From: CAVSUR01 sp052143655
GTDB taxonomy: Bacteria > Actinomycetota > Actinomycetes > Streptosporangiales > Streptosporangiaceae
Assembly (NCBI GenBank): GCA_052143655.1
Contig: JBKQSL010000075.1
Location: forward strand, 1 to 6,301
Reading direction: 5' to 3'
DNA length: 6,301 nt
The first letter of the stretch is position 1. Every line of letters begins with the position of its first letter. Below, piece after piece: positions 1 to 4,779 of this stretch. A program made the translations under genes and the position numbers. Under the pieces are notes generated by a model that saw nothing but the letters and a program-made list of their open reading frames with translations, ran no database searches and was not told where the DNA came from.

Positions 1-2530
1 CGGGAACCCCGACCGGCTGATCGTGGTCATTCGCGCGTGCCATGATCCGGTCGCCGGCGCTGGCCCGCGCGTCGCCGCGCAGGCTCACCTCGCCGGCCGC
101 GGACACGCGCCCGTACCGGATCATGTCGCCGCGGGCCCGGCGCGACATCTCATCGGCGTCGGCCTGGTCGTGAGTGATGAGCACCGAGTGCTTCCCGGCC
201 AGGTAGTCCGCCAGCCAGTGCCGGTAGGCGGCCTCGGTCATCTCCTCGCGGGTGCCGTACCGCAGCCGCCCCTGCTGGTCGTACTCCATCAGGACGCTGA
301 CGTCACCGCCGCGCAGCCGCAGGCTCGCGTCGCGTTCCCAGTGCGCGCGGAACCGCATCGGCTCGCCGAGCTGCACGTGGCCGAGCTGGCGCGACAGCAT
401 CATCATGCCGCCCGTGCCGCTGACCGCGCCGAGCTGCTGCGGGTCACCCGCGATGACGACCTTCGCGGCCCTGGCCTCGGCTATCCGCAGCAGGGTGTCA
501 TAGTGGCGCATGCTGGTCATCGATCCCTCGTCGAGGATCAGCAGGGCGCCCGGCTCCATGGCTTGCAGCCGCGGGTCGGTCAGGAACATGTCGATGTTGT
601 GGGAGTCGGTGAGGCCCTCTGCGATCAGCACCTGCGCCGCCTGCTGGCTGGTCGTCAGCCCGATCACGCGCGTGCCCGGGTTGGCCGCGCGCCATGCGCG
701 GGCCATCGCCGCGACGGTCCGGGTCTTCCCGGTCCCGGCGGGGCCGATCATCACTTCGGCGCGCCGGTCGCTGGTCAGCAGCCGGTAGGCGGCGGCGGCC
801 TGGTCCAGGTGCAGGCCCGAGCCTGTCCCGGTGGTCACGTCGGCGCTCACGTCGCGGCTGAGCTGAGCCTCGAGCTGAGCCTGATCTGAGCCGAGCAGCT
901 GAGCCGCCGTCGCGGGCGCGAGCCTGGGCACCTGCGCTCCGCGGCGTGACGCCGCGGCGATGATCCGCTCCTCCATGCCGAGCTGGGCCTCGGTGGCGTA
1001 CCGCTCGGCGTGGTGAGCCGCGAACATGCTCTCGCCGTTCCTGCGCCTGAGCGACTCGGGCACGGCCGGCCACTCCGGCGCCTCGAGCATGATGACCCGG
1101 CCGGCTTCGCCGGCCAGGACCCGGTTAACCAGCGCCGGGAGCAGGCCCCCGGCTTCGTCATCGTCCATCGGCGCGGTGTAGGAGGGCAGCAGCTCGCCGA
1201 GCGCCCTGTGCAGGGCACTGCGCGTCCAGGCCGGCTGAGCCGACTGGACAAGCTCAAGCGCGGCCGTCATGAGCCGGTGCTCCTGCCCAGGCGTAAGCAC
1301 CGGACGCCCGGGGACCATCGCCGGCTCACGCTCCGGCGCGGCCGCATCTGAGCGCGGTCCCTTGCGGTTGCTGACTGCCGGGCCGAGCGGCTCCAGCGCC
1401 TGCCCCTCAGCGCGCCGGGCCTGCTGAGCCCACTCGTGCACGTGAGCCCGCAAGTCGCCAGGCTCAGAATCGCTCTTAGCGGCGCGGCTCAGCTTGTTCG
1501 CGTGCAGGCGCAGGCTCCCCAGAGCGCGGGCGTCCGGGTCATGCCCGTGATCAGCCTTATACGCTTCGATCAGGCCGCCCAGCACGGACGCGATTTCCTG
1601 CCGCGTCCGCTTGCTGAATTGGTCGATGATTTCCTGCGAGACGCCCTTGATCTCCCGGCCGTGGCCATCAGTCCGCTGCGCCCATTCGACGCCCAGCGCA
1701 TTGGTGAGCGCATTGTCCATGACCAGGGCGCCCTGAGCCGCGGCGGCAGCGCGCTCCCGGTAGAGCGCTTTCCCGTCCAGCGTGCGCCACTGCCCGTCCC
1801 GCTCTCGCCGTACCCGGTTGAGGATCACGTTGTGAATGTGCAGCTGCGGGTCACCTGACCTGCTGGTGTGCTGCCGGAAGCTCCCGGTCACCCACTCGTG
1901 GGCGTCCTCCCAGCGGCCCGAGCTGACCCCGCTCGCCGATGTCCCGTGATAGCCGCTGCGGGTGTACCCGGCGTGCTCCTGGAGGTAGTCCAGCATCGCC
2001 TGGCTGCCGCTGCTGACGCAGTCCCACACGTCATCGGCGGCCGCGGCCCAGTAGCCGGCGTCCTGCGGGCTTCCCTGGTCCAGCGCCGCGGTCATGTTCG
2101 CCATGAACGACGCGTGCAGCAGCGTGATGCTCTTGCTCGGGCTGAACGTCACGTCGAAGTACGGCACAGCCTGCCTGAACTGTGCTTTTGCCTCGTCCCT
2201 GAGTTCGGCACGCCGCTCGGCCGTGGCCTCCGGCTCTGCCTTCAGCGCCTCGTCATAGCCAGCCCGCCAGTCCCGGTAACGGGACATCGCCCGGCCCAGG
2301 CGCGAGCCATCTCGGGGATCCTTGTGCTCCCCGAACAGGGACACGAACACCTCAGGATTGATCGCGGCGCCGACCGCCAGGCCCAGCTCCGGGCAGCGGG
2401 CGCCGGTCCAGGTGCCCTCCGGCTCCATGCCGGACTTGCCGGCGGTCGAGCTGTAGTACTCCGGTCCCTTGGCCGCCTGCGTGTAGTACGCCGGGTCATG
2501 GCCGCTGGCGATGGTCGCGATCGCCGCCAT
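1..2530 (-). CDS. MobF-type conjugative relaxase-helicase (TrwC/TraA-like), 3' end beyond window
   Basis: This protein nicks oriT, stays covalently attached to the DNA and unwinds the strand for conjugative transfer. It is seen as one uninterrupted minus-strand frame of 843 codons with no stop before the window edge. ATG at 2530-2528 is chosen because a GGGGAGGG ribosome-binding site precedes it and no earlier in-frame start is seen. The N-terminus carries paired tyrosines Y15-Y16 and Y25-Y26, where MobF catalytic tyrosines lie. The family signature DVTFSPSKS is at 126-134, and the HUH motif HTSRSGDPQLHIH is at 221-233. A helicase module follows: Walker A GPAGTGKT at 596-603, Walker B LLILDEGSM ending at 671, GDPQQL at 695-700, and a GDRIMARAND segment near the left edge. 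The usual first metal-ligand His appears displaced (Q220, H221), and Walker B has Gly where Ala is common. Family relatives usually exceed 1000 residues, so the C-terminal helicase and tail are missing here. The family call is secure; whether the element is an ICE or a plasmid cannot be told. Confidence 0.93.
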   Translation of the reverse strand, partial: MAAIATIASGHDPAYYTQAAKGPEYYSSTAGKSGMEPEGTWTGARCPELGLAVGAAINPEVFVSLFGEHKDPRDGSRLGRAMSRYRDWRAGYDEALKAEPEATAERRAELRDEAKAQFRQAVPYFDVTFSPSKSITLLHASFMANMTAALDQGSPQDAGYWAAAADDVWDCVSSGSQAMLDYLQEHAGYTRSGYHGTSASGVSSGRWEDAHEWVTGSFRQHTSRSGDPQLHIHNVILNRVRRERDGQWRTLDGKALYRERAAAAAQGALVMDNALTNALGVEWAQRTDGHGREIKGVSQEIIDQFSKRTRQEIASVLGGLIEAYKADHGHDPDARALGSLRLHANKLSRAAKSDSEPGDLRAHVHEWAQQARRAEGQALEPLGPAVSNRKGPRSDAAAPEREPAMVPGRPVLTPGQEHRLMTAALELVQSAQPAWTRSALHRALGELLPSYTAPMDDDEAGGLLPALVNRVLAGEAGRVIMLEAPEWPAVPESLRRRNGESMFAAHHAERYATEAQLGMEERIIAAASRRGAQVPRLAPATAAQLLGSDQAQLEAQLSRDVSADVTTGTGSGLHLDQAAAAYRLLTSDRRAEVMIGPAGTGKTRTVAAMARAWRAANPGTRVIGLTTSQQAAQVLIAEGLTDSHNIDMFLTDPRLQAMEPGALLILDEGSMTSMRHYDTLLRIAEARAAKVVIAGDPQQLGAVSGTGGMMMLSRQLGHVQLGEPMRFRAHWERDASLRLRGGDVSVLMEYDQQGRLRYGTREEMTEAAYRHWLADYLAGKHSVLITHDQADADEMSRRARGDMIRYGRVSAAGEVSLRGDARASAGDRIMARANDHDQPVGVP

Positions 2531-2533
2531 GAT

Positions 2534-2541
2534 CCCTCCCC
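2534..2541 (-). promoter_or_regulatory. Ribosome-binding site of the relaxase gene
   Basis: On the minus strand the sequence reads GGGGAGGG followed by ATC and the ATG at 2530. This is an almost perfect anti-16S match, with the GGAGG core four bases from the start. It decides the start codon of the relaxase. Confidence 0.8.
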
Positions 2542-2630
2542 GGATGATCTTGTTTAGCTGATTTGATCTTCGCTGAATTGACCATGATCATTATTAATGC
2601 ATCGGTGTGCGGGCTAAAGGACTAAGCATC

Positions 2631-2660
2631 AAGATAAGCGCAGTGTAAACCAGAAGGCAA
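2631..2660 (-). promoter_or_regulatory. Candidate sigma-70-type promoter for the relaxase
   Basis: On the minus strand TTGCCT (2660-2655) and TATCTT (2636-2631) are 18 bases apart, which would give a leader of roughly 90 bases. A second option closer to the gene is TTTAGC (2618-2613) and TAATAA (2596-2591), 16 bases apart. Both matches are partial, and AT-rich DNA gives such hits by chance. Confidence 0.25.
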
Positions 2661-2688
2661 GCACGCAAGGCAATGTCAAAATAGCAGC

Positions 2689-2745
2689 AAGTGACAAAGT
2701 GACATAAGCGCAAAGTGACAAGCGATACAGAATGACAAAGGTCAT
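2689..2745. repeat. Iteron-like cluster of AAGTGACA octamers
   Basis: AAGTGACA occurs at 2689-2696, immediately again at 2697-2704, and a third time at 2713-2720. Starts are therefore spaced 8 and 16 bases. A diverged copy (GAATGACA) lies at 2730-2737, and TGTCA in the opposite orientation lies at 2674-2678. The last copy is part of an inverted repeat, ATGAC-AAAG-GTCAT, at 2732-2745. Such phased octamers are typical binding sites for a relaxosome accessory protein, a repressor or a replication initiator. Which one applies cannot be decided from sequence. Confidence 0.6.
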
Positions 2746-2992
2746 GTGCGCACGCGACCGGAATTAGTGCGCGGCGCGCGCTCCGGCTTCGGGCTCGCTG
2801 GCCAGGTCTGACCGCGCGCGCATCCTCGGGTTTCGTACCGGCATCCAGTGTCCCGGCTCTGGAGGCTCAGCCGCGACCCGTCTGCCAGGGCCTCGATCGC
2901 GGCCGGTGCTCCGCGTCGGTCGTCCCATCCCCCGCCTCGCGGAGCCGGTCCTCGTCGACCTCAATGGTGATCTTTATGGCCTGGCTCTCCCC
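2742..2992 (-). pseudogene. Remnant of a small protein gene upstream of the relaxase
   Basis: A short minus-strand frame reads IKITIEVDEDRLREAGDG from 2977 leftward, with strong third-position G/C bias. It then loses protein character and ends at a TGA (2869-2867). A neighbouring frame takes over at about 2905-2935 with APAAIEALADGSRLSLQSRD and stays open to a TGA at 2744-2742. Together they look like one small gene broken by a frameshift. A GGGGAG motif (2992-2987) sits nine bases before an ATA at 2977-2975, exactly where a start codon is expected, so the start may also be lost. The opening resembles the beta-strand start of small ribbon-helix-helix proteins, which would suit a relaxosome accessory factor, but this is a guess from one motif. 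It could also be a functional gene with an unusual start, or chance. Confidence 0.3.
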
Positions 2993-3003
2993 GGTGCCGG
3001 TCG

Positions 3004-3017
3004 CCCTCAGCTGAGGG
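3004..3017. repeat. Perfect 14-bp palindrome CCCTCAGCTGAGGG
   Basis: The sequence equals its own reverse complement over 14 bases. It lies just upstream of the ribosome-binding site of the small minus-strand remnant and within the region dividing it from the HIRAN-like gene. An operator role is possible but unsupported beyond position. Confidence 0.35.
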
Positions 3018-3069
3018 GGGCTCTGCCGCTGGGAGCGCGAGCGACAGAACACGCAATGAAAGCACCGGA

Positions 3070-3086
3070 CGGCCGGAAACCGGCCG
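3070..3086. promoter_or_regulatory. Hairpin/operator-like inverted repeat before the HIRAN-like gene
   Basis: CGGCCGG-AAA-CCGGCCG forms a perfect 7-bp stem with a 3-base loop, ending 15 bases before the ATG at 3102. It would fall between the -35 and -10 positions of a leaderless promoter, which is where a repressor site blocks transcription. No T-run follows on either strand, so it is not a good terminator. Confidence 0.4.
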
Positions 3087-3087
3087 C

Positions 3088-3102
3088 TATCGTTATTCAT
3101 CA
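3088..3102 (+). promoter_or_regulatory. Putative leaderless promoter -10 of the HIRAN-like gene
   Basis: TATCGT at 3088-3093 matches an actinobacterial -10 (TANNNT) and ends eight bases before the ATG. The start codon has no purine-rich ribosome-binding site in front of it. Both facts fit a leaderless transcript beginning at or next to the A of the ATG, which is common in actinomycetes. No convincing -35 is seen. Confidence 0.35.
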
Positions 3103-4193
3103 TGGAACCGCCAGCCCGCTGCTTACAGCCTCCAGACGACGAAACGGAACGGCCGTCCGGAACAACCACGGTAGAGGTCGCGGGCGCGACCTTCCACGCC
3201 GACGCGATACGGGCGGCGCAGTCAGGGACGCTGCCGGACAGCTTGCTGGACGCGGTGCTTGTCCCAGAAACGGACAACACAGCCGACCCGCATGCGGTAG
3301 CCGTCTACGTCAACCGCGAGCACGTCGGGTACCTGCCGGAAGTCGCCCTCTACGTCAACCGCGAGCAAGGCGATTACCTGCTGAAAGTCATCGCAGCGCC
3401 CATACAGCAGGCCCTCCTGGAATTCAATGCCGGCCGGGCTTTCCCCTGCTGGGCGAAGATTGATACGAGGGAAATCGCCCCGCAGGTCGTCCTCTACCTC
3501 GATCCTGCGCCCCCTGCCATGGTCCCAGGTGAATACAAGATCATCCCCGGGCTGGCTGCCTCTATCTGGCGTCTTCTCCCCCGTCTCGACGAACCAGCAC
3601 CCCCATTGACCGGCCTTGATCGGCAGGCCCGCATAGCGCTCGGCGAAGCGGAGTCCGCTCGGGCCGAGACGGAGGCTAACTACAACCGGGCGCCCGGCGA
3701 CTGGCCTCGCGTTGAACGGGCATTCATGGAGGCGGCTACGCGCCTTGAGGAAGCGCAGGATCCCCAGGTTGCCGCAGCCTGGCTGGGAGTGGCGCGTTGC
3801 ACCCGCTATCAGAAAGACCGTCGCTGTCGCACAGTTACCGCCTTCGTGGAGTCCCTGCATTGGGACCGGACGGACCCTGACGCCTGGTGCGATCTCATCG
3901 ATTATGCGGCAGCCGCACCGCACATCCCGACGCTCCTTGAGCTGTTCGCTCGAATACCAGTCACGACCCGGCCGAAGCCGGTGCGACAGCTGCTGTCTGC
4001 GTCCAGGGGGCAGGACCGGCTGGGCAAAGTGAGCCCGGACCAGGGCGCTTGCTTGCGCAAGGAGATGCTCAGCCTTGCCGTCGGGCAAGGCGATACCGCC
4101 ACGGTGGAGGCATTGGACTCTGCCGGACCCGCTGCTGGCCGAGTTCAGCGCCGGCGAGATCGCGGACGGCTGGCTGCGCGACGGCGGCCCTGA
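3102..4193 (+). CDS. HIRAN-like domain protein with helical C-terminal half; 3' end probably frameshifted
   Basis: The 363-residue product begins with a HIRAN-like module at about residues 22-120. TVEVAGATFHADAIRAA is followed by AVLVPETDNTADPHAVAVYV and the hallmark VGYLPE, matching the family pattern of a beta-strand, then a DNxxDxxAV segment, then VGYLP. HIRAN domains bind 3'-OH single-stranded DNA ends in helicase-like factors and also occur alone in bacteria. The remainder (about 175-340) is helix-rich and resembles tandem helical-hairpin repeats, but I name no family. No membrane segment or signal peptide is seen. The gene is divergent from the relaxase, so it belongs to the same accessory region but not the same transcript. 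From about residue 338 the product turns into arginine-rich, non-native-looking sequence, while good coding signal moves to another frame. The start at 3102 lacks a ribosome-binding site; a leaderless start is assumed. The HIRAN call is likely; the function in this element is unknown. Confidence 0.72.
   Translation: MEPPARCLQPPDDETERPSGTTTVEVAGATFHADAIRAAQSGTLPDSLLDAVLVPETDNTADPHAVAVYVNREHVGYLPEVALYVNREQGDYLLKVIAAPIQQALLEFNAGRAFPCWAKIDTREIAPQVVLYLDPAPPAMVPGEYKIIPGLAASIWRLLPRLDEPAPPLTGLDRQARIALGEAESARAETEANYNRAPGDWPRVERAFMEAATRLEEAQDPQVAAAWLGVARCTRYQKDRRCRTVTAFVESLHWDRTDPDAWCDLIDYAAAAPHIPTLLELFARIPVTTRPKPVRQLLSASRGQDRLGKVSPDQGACLRKEMLSLAVGQGDTATVEALDSAGPAAGRVQRRRDRGRLAARRRP
3297..3386 (+). repeat. 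45-bp in-frame tandem duplication inside the HIRAN-like domain
   Basis: Bases 3297-3341 and 3342-3386 are adjacent 45-base units identical at about 37 of 45 positions, including a shared run CTCTACGTCAACCGCGAGCA apart from its first base. They encode VAVYVNREHVGYLPE and VALYVNREQGDYLLK. Only the first copy keeps the VGYLP signature; the second has drifted. Confidence 0.85.
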
Positions 4194-4483
4194 GTACCAG
4201 CAGGGCGGCCCGGCCGGCGGGCCCGGACTCGCCGCGCGGGCTGCTGTCCCGGTACGGCGTCGACGGCCAGCCCGGAGATCAGCGTGCCTTCCTGGACGCG
4301 CTGGCCGCTGCCGTGCGGGACGCCGTGGCCGAGGCGGGCGAGTAGCCATCCGGCACTGGCACCGCGCAGGAGGCCTGGCTGGCACCGCGCTGGCCGGGCC
4401 TTCCGCATGATGGGCCGGCCGAGGGCAAGCCCGTCGGCCGCCAGCCGGGTGCAGCCGACCGCAAGCCCCGCAAGCGCAGCTGA
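4116..4483 (+). pseudogene. Displaced 3' coding remnant of the HIRAN-like gene
   Basis: Plus-strand coding-like sequence continues beyond the gene's present stop, in shifted frames. From about 4117 one frame reads LPDPLLAEFSAGEIADGWL and continues with RDGGPEYQQGG. Near 4205-4230 the signal passes to a third frame, which reads GLLSRYGVDGQPGDQRAFLD and ends in AVAEAGE at a TAG (4343-4345). The same frame stays open past the TAG with about 82% G/C at third positions and ends in a basic tail, AADRKPRKRS, at TGA 4481-4483. Neither shifted segment has its own plausible start codon with a ribosome-binding site. The simplest reading is one ancestral reading frame carrying two same-direction frameshifts and perhaps an in-frame stop. 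Base-calling or assembly errors in this GC-rich run are the main alternative for the shifts. The part after the TAG could instead be a separate remnant. Confidence 0.45.
4356..4390. repeat. 12-bp direct repeat CTGGCACCGCGC
   Basis: CTGGCACCGCGC occurs at 4356-4367 and 4379-4390. The copies are offset by 23 bases, so they are not in the same reading phase. No function is apparent. Confidence 0.5.
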
Positions 4484-4564
4484 TACGTGGCGAGCTGGGA
4501 GCCGGGCGGTGCGGGCCGTCAGCAGGCGCAAGCAGATCAGAAGCAGGCGAGCTGAGATGGCGGA

Positions 4565-4580
4565 GGTTACGCGCGTAACC
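4565..4580. repeat. Perfect 16-bp palindrome GGTTACGCGCGTAACC
   Basis: The sequence is identical to its reverse complement over 16 bases, with a GTTAC/GTAAC arm pair typical of dimeric repressor operators (TetR- or GntR-like architecture). It lies inside the short frame starting at 4557 and has no recognised promoter beside it, so no target gene can be assigned. Confidence 0.5.
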
Positions 4581-4644
4581 GGCCCGGAGCCCGAGCGCGA
4601 TCCAGGCGCGGAGGTCAGTTGCGCATAGCCAGCGTTCTGGGGCC

Positions 4645-4718
4645 CCCACCGCGCACGCAGAGCCGCCGTTCGTGCAAGACCCTCCCACCGCTGTGCACAC
4701 CGAGCCGCCGTTCGTGCA
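4645..4718. repeat. Imperfect two-copy tandem repeat around GAGCCGCCGTTCGTGCA
   Basis: GAGCCGCCGTTCGTGCA occurs at 4660-4676 and 4702-4718, 42 bases apart. Each copy is preceded by CCCACCGC (4645-4652 and 4684-4691, 39 bases apart), so the units differ by a 3-base indel. In one plus-strand frame the repeats encode two EPPFVQ motifs. It looks like an old local duplication; two copies without further array structure argue against CRISPR. Confidence 0.6.
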
Positions 4719-4736
4719 GGCGATGCCATTCGCGTA

Positions 4737-4753
4737 GCCGGAGTTATCCCGGC
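4737..4753. terminator. Weak hairpin between convergent genes
   Basis: GCCGG-AGTTATC-CCGGC forms a 5-bp GC stem with a 7-base loop about 26 bases past the stop of the LCP gene. No T-run follows. Adjacent bases 4754-4780 offer a further ACGGCC/GGCCGT pairing. It could be a factor-assisted or bidirectional terminator, but the structure is weak. Confidence 0.25.
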
Positions 4754-4779
4754 ACGGCCGCTGATCCGGCCGCTGGCCG

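Larger units (their letters stand above)
2531..2745. other. AT-rich intergenic segment upstream of the relaxase; oriT/regulatory candidate
   Basis: About 215 bases without a credible gene, clearly richer in A and T than anything else in the window. It contains short direct repeats (TGATCTT at 2545 and 2564, each followed by GCTGA; ATAAGCGCA at 2634 and 2704), a cluster of AAGTGACA octamers, and small palindromes (ATGATCAT at 2584-2591, ATTAAT and ATGCAT around 2593-2602). Origins of transfer of MobF elements commonly lie directly beside the relaxase gene in AT-rich, repeat-bearing DNA, so position and composition fit an oriT. No nic site was recognised, and the repeats could equally be operators for the relaxase promoter. 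Confidence 0.4.
4484..4779. other. Intergenic stretch between convergent genes, no defensible gene
   Basis: This gap separates the plus-strand remnant from the minus-strand LCP gene. It holds two very short plus-strand frames: GTG 4487 to TGA 4555 (MASWEPGGAGRQQAQADQKQ, then AS) and ATG 4557 to TAG 4628 (MAEVTRVTGPEPERDPGAEV, then SCA). They are joined by a TGA-G-ATG stop-start arrangement. A third frame without a start codon ends at TAG 4735-4737. Codon bias in these is only moderate (about 74% G/C at third positions). The stretch also holds a 16-bp palindrome, an imperfect tandem repeat and a weak hairpin, listed separately. No tRNA, att core or promoter was recognised. Confidence 0.4.

Noticed and set aside
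23..889. A plus-strand frame of 288 codons opposite the relaxase
   Set aside because: The relaxase frame on the other strand has intact family motifs throughout; this frame has an Arg/Val/His/Gly-rich, domain-free translation.
498..1257. Two overlapping minus-strand frames within the relaxase gene
   Set aside because: They lie in other phases of the same strand and give Arg/Ser-rich sequence, while the relaxase phase encodes Walker A and HUH motifs without interruption.
2906..3463. A plus-strand frame of 185 codons overlapping the start of the HIRAN-like gene
   Set aside because: Its translation is Arg/Gly-rich without a domain, and it overlaps the HIRAN-like frame, whose sequence is clearly protein-like.
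3222..4700. A minus-strand frame open for 492 codons opposite the HIRAN-like gene
   Set aside because: Its translation is rich in Arg, Pro, Ala and Cys with no recognisable domain, and it mirrors the codon bias of the plus-strand gene; it is an antisense shadow common in high-GC DNA.
4645..4718. CRISPR-like repeat pair
   Set aside because: Only two copies, differing by an indel, with no further spacing pattern and no cas genes.
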